Positions 23,840 to 32,831 are shown, counted from the stretch's first letter. The stretch is DNA of 64,000 nucleotides from TH-plancto1 sp043777375 (GCA_043777375.1 JAYWHX010000007.1:1-64000); one strand, 5' to 3'. Notes: a model not told the origin generated them from the letters alone. Program-made: numbers and translations.

Positions 23840-24856
23840 CTACTTACGAAGCGAAGACTGATTCGGGACTTTCATACCAAGACGCAAGCCAATCAGAGTC
23901 AGACGCTCTTTCACCTCAGTGAGAGTAGTTTCGCCGAAATTGCGGACTTGCAGAAGCTGGTCTTCCGAACGCCCGACCAAATCGCGAACCGAAGTGATCC
24001 CTTCGGACTCCAAACAGTTGGTGGCACGAACAGATAGATTCAATTCCGCCAAGGATTGACCGAGGCGATCTTCCAACTCCAGATCGATCGGTGCGTATCC
24101 AGTCGCTTCCAACATGCCCTTGAGACCTGCCTCTGGGGGGAGTTCTGGGCCTGGCTCTCGGTAGTTGATAAAGGGATTCAAATGCTTACGCAGAATCTTC
24201 GCTGCTTCGACCAAAGCCATGTCCGGTTTGACCGTACCGTTTGTCCAAATCTCAAGCGTCAACTTGTCGTAGTTCGTCCGCTGGCCAACGCGTGTATCAT
24301 CAACCTTGTAGCGAACTCGAGTCACTGGAGAAAACGCTGCGTCCAGCGGAATTACGCCCAGCTCAGGCAGCTTCTCATGGATCTCGGCAGCTGTGGTGTA
24401 GCCACGACCATTCTCAACAGTCAGTTCAATGTTGAGAGGGACCGAATCCGTGACAGTTGCGATGACCATATCACGATTGATGACTTCCACCTGGTCGTCA
24501 CAAATGATGTCGCCAGCGGTGACAACACCTGGCTCATGACGCTCGATACGGAGTGTCTTTGTGGTCGTGGAGTGATTCTTAACCACCAACGATTTGAGAT
24601 TCAGGCAGATATCTGTGACATCTTCCACAACACCTGGAATGGTGGTGAATTCGTGCTGAACTCCATGGATTTTGGCGCGGGTGACCGCACTTCCTTCCAA
24701 ACTTGACAGCAGAATGCGACGTAGACTATTGGCAATCGTATGACCAAATCCACGTTCAAACGGCTCGATCGCGAACTTGCCATAATTGGCATTCATTGTT
24801 TCGCGTTCAGGGACAACTCGACTCGGTAGTTCTAAATTACGCCAACGAATCCGCAT
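23840..24856 (-). CDS. rpoA: RNA polymerase alpha subunit, upstream paralogue
   Basis: A 338-residue complete alpha subunit, following rpsK in the usual operon position. It has the same domain plan as its neighbour: NSLRRILLSSLEGSAVTRAKI in the assembly domain and RATNCLESEGITSVRDLVG in the C-terminal domain. Its linker (PELPPEAGLKGMLEATGYAP) is wholly different from that of the downstream copy. The stretch of roughly 100 residues after residue 46 differs at only a couple of positions between the two. The start at 24856 follows a GGGGGAA site. Ninety-eight bases separate the two genes. Confidence 0.95.
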   Translation of the reverse strand: MRIRWRNLELPSRVVPERETMNANYGKFAIEPFERGFGHTIANSLRRILLSSLEGSAVTRAKIHGVQHEFTTIPGVVEDVTDICLNLKSLVVKNHSTTTKTLRIERHEPGVVTAGDIICDDQVEVINRDMVIATVTDSVPLNIELTVENGRGYTTAAEIHEKLPELGVIPLDAAFSPVTRVRYKVDDTRVGQRTNYDKLTLEIWTNGTVKPDMALVEAAKILRKHLNPFINYREPGPELPPEAGLKGMLEATGYAPIDLELEDRLGQSLAELNLSVRATNCLESEGITSVRDLVGRSEDQLLQVRNFGETTLTEVKERLTLIGLRLGMKVPNQSSLRK

Positions 24857-24947
24857 GCTGCTTCCCCCCAATTCCGATGTTTAGCTGCCTTCGAGTGATC
24901 GAGGCCCAGGGCCTGATCCTCCTGCAGCAAAATCCGTGTTCGAGATT

Positions 24948-25337
24948 TCAGACGCGACGACGCTTGCGTGGTCGACATCCATTGTGTGGCAGCGGAGTAA
25001 TGTCTTCAATACTGCGGATTGAGATCCCCGAGATCTGCAGACCAGTAATGGCGCTTTCTCGTCCTGACCCAGGTCCGTTGACGCGAATTTCCATTTCCTT
25101 CACGCCAAACTTGCGCGCCTTGTCAGCACAAGTCTCCGACGCTCTCTGAGCAGCGAAAGGGGTGCTCTTACGAGATCCCTTGTAGCCAGCAGTTCCGGCG
25201 CTGCCCCAGCACAGGACATCGCCATTGCTGTCAGTGATTGTCACAATCGTGTTGTTAAAGCTCGCGCGGATGTGCGCAATCGCCTTCGTGACGTTCTTGC
25301 GAACTTTTTTCTTCTTGCCCTGCTTCGCTGTGTTCAC
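24948..25337 (-). CDS. rpsK: 30S ribosomal protein S11
   Basis: A 129-residue S11, part of the small-subunit platform at the mRNA exit. NNTIVTITDSNGDVLCWGSAG, GSRKSTPFAAQ and VNGPGSGRESAI, and the basic C-terminus PHNGCRPRKRRRV are diagnostic. The start is GTG at 25337 with AGGA upstream. In most bacteria rpsD would follow; here the first rpoA comes next. Confidence 0.97.
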   Translation of the reverse strand: MNTAKQGKKKKVRKNVTKAIAHIRASFNNTIVTITDSNGDVLCWGSAGTAGYKGSRKSTPFAAQRASETCADKARKFGVKEMEIRVNGPGSGRESAITGLQISGISIRSIEDITPLPHNGCRPRKRRRV

Positions 25338-25450
25338 TGTCTGTTTCCTGTACGGAATCGAATTGAATTCAGGCTGTCATCCAAGCATCGTGTTCCAAGA
25401 CAGCTTCCCCAGATGGGAAGTCTCTGCACGGAAGGCACTGCACGAGGAGT

Positions 25451-25834
25451 CTACTTCTTATCCTTGACGCCCTTCTTGCCAGCCACTGTCTTCTTCACGC
25501 CTTTGCGGGTTCGAGCATTCGTCTTCGTTCGCTGCCCGCGGCAAGGCAGGCTGCGGCGATGACGAAGCCCCCGGTAGGAGGAAATCGCCTTCAATCGTCC
25601 GATGTGTTCCATCACTTGTCGACGCAGCTGACCCTCAACGGTGTAATCAGCGTCCAGAGCTACGTTGATTCGCTGAATATCGTCTTCCGATAATTCGCGA
25701 GCACGTCGCTGTGGGTCGATACTCAATTTTCGACACACCTCAATCGCCAAAGCAAAACCCAGCCCGTGCAGGTATTGAAGAGAGATGTAAGTCGGCTTGT
25801 CGTTCGGGATGTCTACCCCGAGTACTCGTGGCAT
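25451..25834 (-). CDS. rpsM: 30S ribosomal protein S13
   Basis: A 127-residue S13, which contacts the P-site tRNA and forms part of the head-to-large-subunit bridge. It begins MPRVLGVDIPNDK, contains YLHGLGFALAIEV, and has the HRRSLPCRGQRTKTNARTRKG signature. It ends in a Lys-rich tail. The start is trimmed to 25834, seven codons inside the open frame, to match the family. Confidence 0.97.
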   Translation of the reverse strand: MPRVLGVDIPNDKPTYISLQYLHGLGFALAIEVCRKLSIDPQRRARELSEDDIQRINVALDADYTVEGQLRRQVMEHIGRLKAISSYRGLRHRRSLPCRGQRTKTNARTRKGVKKTVAGKKGVKDKK

Positions 25835-25930
25835 GTCTCGTCTCCAAATGCCCAAGCACCAGAGTGCAGGGCAAAAATGCGAACTCAGAAATCAATGCGC
25901 CCCGGCTAGGTGCGACTTTGCAACAAGATT

Positions 25931-26047
25931 TTACCCCTGCCGCTGCTTGTGGCGTGGATTGGAAGAACAGATCACGTAGGCACGTCCCTTACGCCTGACG
26001 ATCTTGCAGCCTTCGCAAATCCGCTTAATGCTTGCCCGAACCTTCAC
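25931..26047 (-). CDS. rpmJ: 50S ribosomal protein L36
   Basis: A 38-residue L36, found by translating the gap between rpsM and map. The protein begins MKVRASIKRICEGCKIVRR and ends SSNPRHKQRQG, with the zinc ligands Cys11, Cys14, Cys27 and His33. The start codon is GTG, with an AAAGGTG site upstream. Its place between map and rpsM is normal, except that infA, which often precedes it, is missing. Confidence 0.96.
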   Translation of the reverse strand: MKVRASIKRICEGCKIVRRKGRAYVICSSNPRHKQRQG

Positions 26048-26167
26048 GTCCCACACACCTTTCGATCAATGACCGCCTCGCACAAACCCAAACGGCGTGC
26101 CGTGCAAAAAGCGAGCGTAGCAGTGTAGTCGCTGCCAGCACTTGCAAGCAAGCAACCGGGAAAAATT

Positions 26168-26968
26168 TCAAAACTCTCGGAATCCCAGCATTCCTGTCGC
26201 CCCGCCCACACCAGCTGTGATCAGTCGCGGACCGTCCGCAGTGACCGCAATCGTATGTTCAAAGTGGACGCTGGGACGCCCATCTTCTGTGACAGCTGTC
26301 CAGTGATCGTCAAGTATCTTCACACCCGCAGCACCGGCATTCAGCATTGGTTCAATCGCCAAAACCATACCGACACGAATCTCAAAGTCCTCGTCGGAGC
26401 CCCCTCCCCAGATGTTTGGGACCTGCGGCGGCTCATGCATTTCCCGACCAATGGCGTGACCAACAAATTGCTCGACGAGCGAGAAACCCGCCGCATCCGC
26501 CACTGCCATCATTCTCCGTGCGACTTCTGACCAGAGTCTGCACTCTGACAGCCCCTGAATCGAGACCCGCAGCAACTCAATGCCAACCTCCATGAGCTGC
26601 ACTTTGCCCGGCTCGACCTCGCCGACAGCGTAGGTCCAAGCCGAATCGGCACACCAGCCCGCTAACCGACACCCGGTGTCCACGCTGAGAATGTCTCCAA
26701 CCCTAAGTACCGTCTCACCAGGGATCCCGTGAACCACCTGCTCATTCAAGCTTGTGCATGTCACAGCTGGAAATGGCACTTTCCCAGGAAAACCTAAGAA
26801 GAGTGGCACCGCACCATGCCGTCGAAACACTTCTGCAACCGCGGAATCAATTTCTCTTGTCGTGACACCCGGACGGACCAGTCGAGCTGCGACCTCATGC
26901 GCCTCTGCGACCACCATTCCCGCCGCCCGCATCAATCGCATCTCGCGGCGACTCTTCAGGGAAATCAC
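26168..26968 (-). CDS. map: Methionine aminopeptidase, type I
   Basis: A 266-residue enzyme that removes the initiator methionine from new proteins. The five metal ligands are visible: Asp in LSVDTGC, Asp in CADSAWT, His in FVGHAIGREMHEPP, Glu in AIEPML and Glu in HFEHTIAV. It is located between secY and rpmJ, as in many bacteria, but the usual adk upstream is absent. The start codon is GTG at 26968, after an AAAGGTG site. Confidence 0.96.
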   Translation of the reverse strand: MISLKSRREMRLMRAAGMVVAEAHEVAARLVRPGVTTREIDSAVAEVFRRHGAVPLFLGFPGKVPFPAVTCTSLNEQVVHGIPGETVLRVGDILSVDTGCRLAGWCADSAWTYAVGEVEPGKVQLMEVGIELLRVSIQGLSECRLWSEVARRMMAVADAAGFSLVEQFVGHAIGREMHEPPQVPNIWGGGSDEDFEIRVGMVLAIEPMLNAGAAGVKILDDHWTAVTEDGRPSVHFEHTIAVTADGPRLITAGVGGATGMLGFREF

Positions 26969-27013
26969 GACAAGACACCTTTCTCAAACCCAAACGCAAG
27001 CAGCAACTCAACC

Positions 27014-28414
27014 CTAGGCGGGGTCGTCCGCTTCGAGCAAACCACCCTTGTTCATCATGACCAGATGGCTGTCGATCTTCTGAACCAGGTCCATCGCCAC
27101 CGAAACGCAAATCAAGAGCCCCGTGCCGCCATAGAAACTTGCAACTAGCGGAGAGATCTGAAGCGAAGACGCCACAATGGTCGGCACAATGGCAATGATC
27201 GCCAGAAAACCAGCACCCACATAGGTAATTCTGTGCATCACCTGATCCAGGTAATCGGCTGTACGAGCTCCCGGGCGATAACCCGGGATAAAGCTGCCGT
27301 GATCCTTCAAATTCTCAGAGATATCCTTTGGATTGAAAGTAATCCCAGTCCAAAAGTAACAGAAGAAGTAGATCAGCAGGATAAAGAGAAGGTTGTACAA
27401 GAAGCCCCGGTCATTGGAATTCAGCACATGCAGCACAGGCTCCATGGCCTTAATCCAGCCAATCTCGCTCTGCTGAGCGGCATCACCGAGGTAGTTCAGT
27501 AACGAGATCGGAATCAGAAGCAAGCTTGACGCAAAAATGATCGGCATAACACCCGACTGATTGATGCGTAAAGGAAGTGACTGTCGCTGCCCGCCCGTCA
27601 CACGACGCCCCCGCACATGCTTCGCACTTTGAATTGGAATTCTTCGAGTCGCAGTGGTCATGGCAATCACGCCGATAATCACAGCAACAAACAATCCGCC
27701 CAGCAAGAGCAGCTTGTCAATCCCCGCCTTTGATCCGAGCTGAATATTGAAACTCCCGCTCGCAAAGGCTGGCCCCAACAGTTCTTTAATCGCGTCAGGA
27801 ATACGAGCCAAGATCCCTGCCATGATCAGCAGACTGATCCCGTTACCAATGCCGAACTCATCAATTTGTTCACCAATCCACATCAGCAGGACAGTGCCCG
27901 CCGTCATCGTCAGAGTTGCAGTGATCCAACCAAAGAAACCGTCAAATGAACTGAGCACATTTCCAGCACCCTGGTCCGCACCGAACCCACCTCGCAAGAG
28001 CATTACCCAGAAGAAGCTCTGGCCCAGGCAAATCACAACTGTGGCATAGCGGGTGTACTCGTTGATCTTCTTACGCCCAGCTTCGCCTTCTTTCTGGAGC
28101 GCCTCCAATGGTGGATAAACAGTGGCCAACAATTGGAAGATGATCGAAGCCGAAATATACGGCATGATCCCCAAGCCAAAGATAGTGGCATTACCGATGC
28201 TCGAAGCAGAGAACATCGACATCGCCTGCATCACCTGGCCCATTGCTCCCTGAGACTCCGTCAGCCGACGAAGAGACTCAAAGAACTTATCCTGATCCAG
28301 GAAAGACAAAGGAATGAAGAAGCCAAGCCGGTAAACGCCAAGCAGGATCAATGTCAAAATGATCTTCTGCCGCAACTCCGGGATACGAAACACCGTGAGA
28401 ATTCTGGCCAGCAT
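27014..28414 (-). CDS. secY: Protein translocase subunit SecY
   Basis: A 466-residue, ten-helix channel of the Sec translocon in the inner membrane. Family signatures include GLGIMPYISASIIFQLL, the QSAKHVRGRRVTGGQ cytosolic loop for ribosome/SecA binding, and LPLRINQSGVMPIIFAS. FIPGYRPGARTADYLDQV also fits. The length is slightly above the usual 440. It is placed directly after rplO in the spc operon. Confidence 0.97.
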   Translation of the reverse strand: MLARILTVFRIPELRQKIILTLILLGVYRLGFFIPLSFLDQDKFFESLRRLTESQGAMGQVMQAMSMFSASSIGNATIFGLGIMPYISASIIFQLLATVYPPLEALQKEGEAGRKKINEYTRYATVVICLGQSFFWVMLLRGGFGADQGAGNVLSSFDGFFGWITATLTMTAGTVLLMWIGEQIDEFGIGNGISLLIMAGILARIPDAIKELLGPAFASGSFNIQLGSKAGIDKLLLLGGLFVAVIIGVIAMTTATRRIPIQSAKHVRGRRVTGGQRQSLPLRINQSGVMPIIFASSLLLIPISLLNYLGDAAQQSEIGWIKAMEPVLHVLNSNDRGFLYNLLFILLIYFFCYFWTGITFNPKDISENLKDHGSFIPGYRPGARTADYLDQVMHRITYVGAGFLAIIAIVPTIVASSLQISPLVASFYGGTGLLICVSVAMDLVQKIDSHLVMMNKGGLLEADDPA

Positions 28415-28513
28415 GCCACTGCGTCCTTACCGTGAACCCTGAAAACAAAAAAGAGCAAAAGGCGAAACAAGAACGCCTTTCACTCGATTTGTATTCCAAT
28501 CAACTCAACAAAG

Positions 28514-28963
28514 TCAATCGATGACTTCAATCGTGCCACCAGCGGCAAGAATCTTCTCTTCAGCGGAGCGAGAAAAACGCTGAACCTTGACTGTCAACTT
28601 GTGAGTCAACTCGCCGTCGCCAAGAATCTTGATCGCATCAAAGCGTTTCTTGATCAATCCCTTGTCATGCAAAGTCTCTGGGCAGACAGTGTCGCCTGAC
28701 TCATACGCAGCCTGGAGGACTTCAACGTTGATCGAAACAACAACAGCAGCATAGGCCTTGTTGTTGAATCCACGCTTAGCAACGAGACGAAACAATTGCT
28801 TCTGACCACCCTGAAAACCAGGGCGATGACTGTTGCCACGTCGACTACCAGCACCATTGCTGCCTCGTCCACTTGTTTTGCCGTTGCCGGAACCACAGCC
28901 ACGGCCCACGCGCTTCGGGGAGCGACCAACATAGACGTTTTGATGAACATCACTGAGAATCAT
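28514..28963 (-). CDS. rplO: 50S ribosomal protein L15
   Basis: A 149-residue L15. The Gly-rich N-terminus (KRVGRGCGSGNGKTSGRG and GFQGGQ) and the C-terminal half (KLTVKVQRFSRSAEEKILAAGG) are standard. Its first base is shared with the stop codon of rpsE, so there is no room for rpmD (L30), which is absent. Translation is probably coupled to rpsE. Confidence 0.96.
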   Translation of the reverse strand: MILSDVHQNVYVGRSPKRVGRGCGSGNGKTSGRGSNGAGSRRGNSHRPGFQGGQKQLFRLVAKRGFNNKAYAAVVVSINVEVLQAAYESGDTVCPETLHDKGLIKKRFDAIKILGDGELTHKLTVKVQRFSRSAEEKILAAGGTIEVID

Positions 28964-29451
28964 TAGACTTCAACTCCTCGCAGACGAGCGACATCCTCGC
29001 GAGTCCGCAGCTTAGCCAAGGCCATCAATGTCGCCTGAACGACGTTTGCAGGATTACTAGAGCCACGCTTCTTGGTGAGAATGTCCTTCACACCGACTGA
29101 CTCAACAACGGAACGAATCGTGGCACTCGCGATGATTCCAGTACCAGCAGGAGCAGGCATCAACTTGACATGAGACGAGCCGAATCGGGCCTCGACAGCA
29201 TGGGGAATCGTAGTTCCAGTGAGTGGAAACCTTTGAAATCGCTTGTTCGCCTGCTTAGTCGCCTTCTCGACGGCGACAGGGACTTCAGTCCCCTTCGAGT
29301 AGCCAACACCAACTTTACCGTTCGAATCGCCTACGACGACAAGAGCAGTAAAGCTGAAACGACGTCCACCCTTCACAACGCAAGCACAGCGTCGGATCTG
29401 GATAACACGCTCGGGAGAATTGCCTGAATCACTCTGAGAACCACGCGACAT
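28963..29451 (-). CDS. rpsE: 30S ribosomal protein S5
   Basis: A 162-residue S5, important for decoding accuracy. ERVIQIRRCACVVKGGRRFSF, VGDSNGKVGVGYSKGTEVP and GTGIIASATIRSVVESVGV are family hallmarks. The start is MSRGSQ at 29451, four codons inside the open frame. Its stop overlaps the first base of rplO. Confidence 0.97.
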   Translation of the reverse strand: MSRGSQSDSGNSPERVIQIRRCACVVKGGRRFSFTALVVVGDSNGKVGVGYSKGTEVPVAVEKATKQANKRFQRFPLTGTTIPHAVEARFGSSHVKLMPAPAGTGIIASATIRSVVESVGVKDILTKKRGSSNPANVVQATLMALAKLRTREDVARLRGVEV

Positions 29452-29482
29452 GATCAACTCCAACCGACCGAAAGATCACGAA

Positions 29483-29848
29483 CTAGAAGTCGAGCCCGGA
29501 AGCACGGGCAGCATCGGCCAGTGCAGCAACCCGACCATGGTAGCGACTGCCACCTCGGTCAAAGCAGACCTGAACAACACCCTTGGCTACAGCCCGCTCA
29601 GCGATTGCCTTGCCGACGCGAGTTGCACCATCAGAGTTGCTGTGACAAGTCCCAGCACCTCCCAGCACTTTCTCAACGGTTGAAGCTGAAGCAACAGTCC
29701 GACCGACTGAGTCATCAATTACCTGAGCATAAATGTGCTTGCCACTGCTAAAGATAGAGAGACGAGGACGCCCGCTATTCCGAAGTTGATTTCGGACACG
29801 GAACTTCCGTCTTTCACGTTGAGCAGCAAGTCGCTTTTCCAGACGCAT
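29483..29848 (-). CDS. rplR: 50S ribosomal protein L18
   Basis: A 121-residue L18, which binds 5S rRNA. RLAAQRERRKFRVRNQ, RPRLSIFSSGKHIYAQVIDD and the end YHGRVAALADAARASGLDF are typical. The start is trimmed to 29848. Confidence 0.97.
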   Translation of the reverse strand: MRLEKRLAAQRERRKFRVRNQLRNSGRPRLSIFSSGKHIYAQVIDDSVGRTVASASTVEKVLGGAGTCHSNSDGATRVGKAIAERAVAKGVVQVCFDRGGSRYHGRVAALADAARASGLDF

Positions 29849-29901
29849 CGCACACCTGTCCTGAACAGCAGAGAACCCTGAAGAGTACTCCGAAATACAC
29901 A

Positions 29902-30447
29902 CTAGCTGCCAAAGGCTTTGCCTGCCTTACGACGAACCTGCTCACCAGTGTAGCGAATCCCCTTGCCTTTGTAAGGCTCAGGAGGACGAACGCGACGGAT
30001 GTTTGCAGCAAACTGACCGACAACGGCCTTGTCAATTCCAGACACTAGAATCTCTGTGGGCTTCGCCAACACGCAGGACACGCCTGCGGGAATTGGGAGC
30101 TTGATGATGTTGGCATAGCCAACTTGCAACGAGATACTCTTACCAGCCAGTGTCGCCTGGTAACCGACCCCAACGATCTCAAGCTTCTTCTCGAACGGCT
30201 GCTGAACCCCAGCAACCATATTCGCCACCAACGCTCTAGTCAGACCATGCAGCGCACGGTTGACTCGATTATCGTCGGGACGAGTGACGAGAATTTCTCG
30301 TTTTGCCTCATCGAACGCAACAGCCATCGCTGGATTCCAATCTAAAGTCAGCTCGCCCTTGGGGCCCTTGACCTTCAGATTTCCAGCATTAATCGCCACG
30401 CTTACTGCAGCGGGGACGACGACCGGCTTCTTTCCAATTCGTGACAT
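29902..30447 (-). CDS. rplF: 50S ribosomal protein L6
   Basis: A 181-residue L6, a two-domain protein near the GTPase-associated region. MSRIGKKPVVVPAAV at the start, VKGPKGELTLDW, and the C-terminal PPEPYKGKGIRYTGEQVRRKAGK are diagnostic. Spc-operon order is kept between rpsH and rplR. Confidence 0.97.
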   Translation of the reverse strand: MSRIGKKPVVVPAAVSVAINAGNLKVKGPKGELTLDWNPAMAVAFDEAKREILVTRPDDNRVNRALHGLTRALVANMVAGVQQPFEKKLEIVGVGYQATLAGKSISLQVGYANIIKLPIPAGVSCVLAKPTEILVSGIDKAVVGQFAANIRRVRPPEPYKGKGIRYTGEQVRRKAGKAFGS

Positions 30448-30472
30448 GATTCACCTAGCCCGGAAACCGGGA

Positions 30473-30874
30473 TCACCACACTTCACACAGGACTTCACCA
30501 CCCACGTTTTGGGCTTTGGCTTCGCGACTACTCAAAACACCCTTACTGGTTGTCAGAATTGTCACACCCAAACCGTTGAGAACGGGTTGAATCTGACTGA
30601 CACCATTGTAACTTCGAAGACCAGGCTTGCTGATCCGCTTAATCTTCTGAATGACCTTCTCGCCATTCGGTCCATACTTCAGGTTTACCTTGAGGTTTTT
30701 CCCTGGACCATCAGAATTCGAGGTGACCTCAAAATCCCAAATGAAACCTTCACGCTGCAATGCAGCTGCGAGTGCTTCCTTCTGAATGGAATGAGGCATA
30801 TCAACCGACAAACGCTCGATCATCACAGCGTTACGGATGCGGACAAGCATGTCAGCAATCGGATCTGTCATCAT
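30473..30874 (-). CDS. rpsH: 30S ribosomal protein S8
   Basis: A 133-residue S8, a primary 16S rRNA binder and, in other bacteria, the repressor of the spc operon. It begins MTDPIADMLVRIRNA and ends with TILTTSKGVLSSREAKAQNVGGEVLCEVW. Two adjacent ATG codons (30874, 30871) could serve as the start; the first has slightly better spacing from AGGA. Confidence 0.97.
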   Translation of the reverse strand: MMTDPIADMLVRIRNAVMIERLSVDMPHSIQKEALAAALQREGFIWDFEVTSNSDGPGKNLKVNLKYGPNGEKVIQKIKRISKPGLRSYNGVSQIQPVLNGLGVTILTTSKGVLSSREAKAQNVGGEVLCEVW

Positions 30875-30898
30875 AGCTAGGGGTTCCTGGCGGCTGGG

Positions 30899-31084
30899 TT
30901 ACCAGCTGGCCTTCTTCACACCGGGGATCAAACCGTCCAAGGCCAAGTTCCGGAAACAGATGCGGCACACCTGAAACTTGCGGTAAACGGCACGAGGCCG
31001 ACCACACAGTTGGCATCGACGCTCTGCTCGACTACTGAACTTCGGCTTGCGAGCGGCTTTCGCAATGTGCGCCTTGCTGGCCAT
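30899..31084 (-). CDS. rpsN: 30S ribosomal protein S14, zinc-binding (type Z)
   Basis: A 61-residue short S14 with two zinc-binding pairs, CQLCGRPRAVYRKFQVCRIC, and the end LALDGLIPGVKKASW. The open frame runs another 62 codons upstream, but those overlap the intergenic space after rplE. The start at 31084 (MASKAHIAKAARKPKF) fits the family. Confidence 0.96.
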   Translation of the reverse strand: MASKAHIAKAARKPKFSSRAERRCQLCGRPRAVYRKFQVCRICFRNLALDGLIPGVKKASW

Positions 31085-31178
31085 CTTCGAATCCTTGAGA
31101 TCTGAACCGTCACTGGGGGAATTGTAGGAAGATAAAGACTCATTTACCATCGTGCCTAGAAGGAACGGATATTTGAGA

Positions 31179-31733
31179 CTAGACCTTTGTCTCCTTGCGG
31201 AACGGCATTCCAAACTCACGCAACAAAGTCCGAGCACGCGAATCATCACCAGCAGTGGTGACAATCGCAATATTCATACCCTGAACATTCTGGATCTTGT
31301 CGGCCTGAATTTCAGGGAAAACAGTTTGTTCGCCAAGCCCCATGCTGTAGTTTCCTGCACCATCAAACGCCTTGAAGCTCACGCCTCGAAAGTCGCGGAC
31401 GCGGGGCAGAACGATATTGATCAGGCGATCCAAGAACTCGTACATCCGAGAACCACGAAGGGTAACTCGACAGCCAACTTGCATTCCTTCACGAAGCTTG
31501 AAGTTCGAAATCGACTTCGAGGCCTTGGTGATTGCTGGCTTTTGGCCGGTAATCTGTCCTAGATGTTGTGACACTTCTTGAAGAATCTTCTGGTCACCAA
31601 TGGCCCGTCCAACACCCATACTGACCACGATCTTCTTGATCTGGGGCAGAGCGTGTGGATTACTTGTACCAAACTCGGCAGCTAGACGCGGCAGAATTTC
31701 AGTACGATATCGATCAAGAAGACGCGGAAGCAT
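31179..31733 (-). CDS. rplE: 50S ribosomal protein L5
   Basis: A 184-residue L5, which binds 5S rRNA and the P-site tRNA. PQIKKIVVSMGVGRAIGD, TGQKPAITKASKSISNFKLREG and FPEIQADKIQNVQGMNIAIVTTA are diagnostic. It stands between rplX and rpsN, as usual. Confidence 0.97.
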   Translation of the reverse strand: MLPRLLDRYRTEILPRLAAEFGTSNPHALPQIKKIVVSMGVGRAIGDQKILQEVSQHLGQITGQKPAITKASKSISNFKLREGMQVGCRVTLRGSRMYEFLDRLINIVLPRVRDFRGVSFKAFDGAGNYSMGLGEQTVFPEIQADKIQNVQGMNIAIVTTAGDDSRARTLLREFGMPFRKETKV

Positions 31734-31795
31734 AAGATGTTCCTTTGGGGTCGCCGATCACCAACCGGAGGCCAGGGACTTGAATCAATCCAACA

Positions 31796-32134
31796 CTACT
31801 TGCGTGGAGGACTGACACGACCAGCAGTGACACTGCACTTCTTGCAAAAACGTTCCTTAGAACCATCAGCTAAGAAACGAAAACCGATACGGGAGGGTTT
31901 CTTGCAAGAGTCACAAAAGAACATGACGTTGGATGAGAAAATCGGTTTCTCAAACCGCAATCGACCACCCTGAGGACTCTTAGGATGACCACGCTTGACA
32001 TGCCGCTGGACGACATTAATGCCCTCAACAACGACTTTCTCGCCAGCTTCCAGAACCTCTGTGACACGACGAGGAAGCACTGAAGCTTCATCGCCTGAAA
32101 TCACAACAACCATGTCGCCCTTTTTGATCTTCAT
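31796..32134 (-). CDS. rplX: 50S ribosomal protein L24 with Cys-rich tail
   Basis: A 112-residue L24, an assembly initiator of the large subunit. The KOW domain (KIKKGDMVVVISGDEA) and GINVVQRHVK are normal. The C-terminal third carries two CxxC pairs, FFCDSCKKPSRIGF and ERFCKKCSV, enough for a zinc ribbon, which the better-known bacterial L24 proteins lack. The start at 32134 is one base after the rplN stop (32136-32138). Confidence 0.95.
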   Translation of the reverse strand: MKIKKGDMVVVISGDEASVLPRRVTEVLEAGEKVVVEGINVVQRHVKRGHPKSPQGGRLRFEKPIFSSNVMFFCDSCKKPSRIGFRFLADGSKERFCKKCSVTAGRVSPPRK

Positions 32135-32135
32135 C

Positions 32136-32510
32136 TTAGACGACCTCACTCGCCAGGCTCAGAATCTTCGTAAACTTTTTGTCTCGCAATTCACGAGCAA
32201 CAGCTCCGAAAATGCGAGTTCCACGGGGATTGTTGTCAGCATCGATCAGGACAATCGCATTGCTGTCGAATCGGACGTAGCTGCCATCAGCACGGCGAGT
32301 TGCCTTGCGACAACGAACAATCACACCCTTGACAACCTTTCCATGGCGGACTGCATCTGGAGCACCTGCAATGGCTCTCTGAATGCTGCACACAATAATG
32401 TCGCCCAATCCACCAGAACGGATGTGAGTAGGACCCATCACACGAATTGTGCGCACCAGCTTAGCGCCGGTATTGTCTGCTACATCGAGCAGGGTCTGCA
32501 TCTGAATCAT
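32136..32510 (-). CDS. rplN: 50S ribosomal protein L14
   Basis: A 124-residue L14 at the subunit interface. MIQMQTLLDVADNTGAK, GDIIVCSIQRAI and NAIVLIDADNNPRGTRIFGAVARELR are standard. The ATG at 32510 is used; a GTG one codon earlier is possible. AAGAGGTG upstream is the ribosome-binding site. Confidence 0.97.
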   Translation of the reverse strand: MIQMQTLLDVADNTGAKLVRTIRVMGPTHIRSGGLGDIIVCSIQRAIAGAPDAVRHGKVVKGVIVRCRKATRRADGSYVRFDSNAIVLIDADNNPRGTRIFGAVARELRDKKFTKILSLASEVV

Positions 32511-32535
32511 CACAACACCTCTTCATGACCAAATA

Positions 32536-32817
32536 CTAGACAGCAGCTTCAACAGTCTCAGAAACAGCAGGAGCTCGATTCCCAGTCTGAACAATCCGAA
32601 CCAATTCCCAGCGCTTTGTCCGGGAGCGAGGGCGGCACTCCACAATCTCAACTGTGTCTCCCTTACGAGAGACTTCAGCTTCGTCGTGTACGTAGCAGAT
32701 TGTCCGGGCACGAACAATTTTGCCGTACTTCGGATGACGATACAAGCGTGCGACTTCAACACGTCGCGTCTTGCTGTTTTGATCTCGAGTGACCAATCCG
32801 ACCAATTGCCGTTGCAT
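32536..32817 (-). CDS. rpsQ: 30S ribosomal protein S17
   Basis: A 93-residue S17. GLVTRDQNSKTRRVEVARLYRH is cut here to its core KTRRVEV and HPKYGKIV; GDTVEIVECRPRSRTKRWEL completes the OB fold. A short acidic tail follows. Normal position between rpmC and rplN. Confidence 0.97.
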   Translation of the reverse strand: MQRQLVGLVTRDQNSKTRRVEVARLYRHPKYGKIVRARTICYVHDEAEVSRKGDTVEIVECRPRSRTKRWELVRIVQTGNRAPAVSETVEAAV

Positions 32818-32831
32818 CTGAATTCCTCGCC

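Noticed and set aside
22728..24856. One of the two rpoA copies as a pseudogene
   Set aside because: Both frames are full length, with conserved assembly and C-terminal residues and separate ribosome-binding sites.
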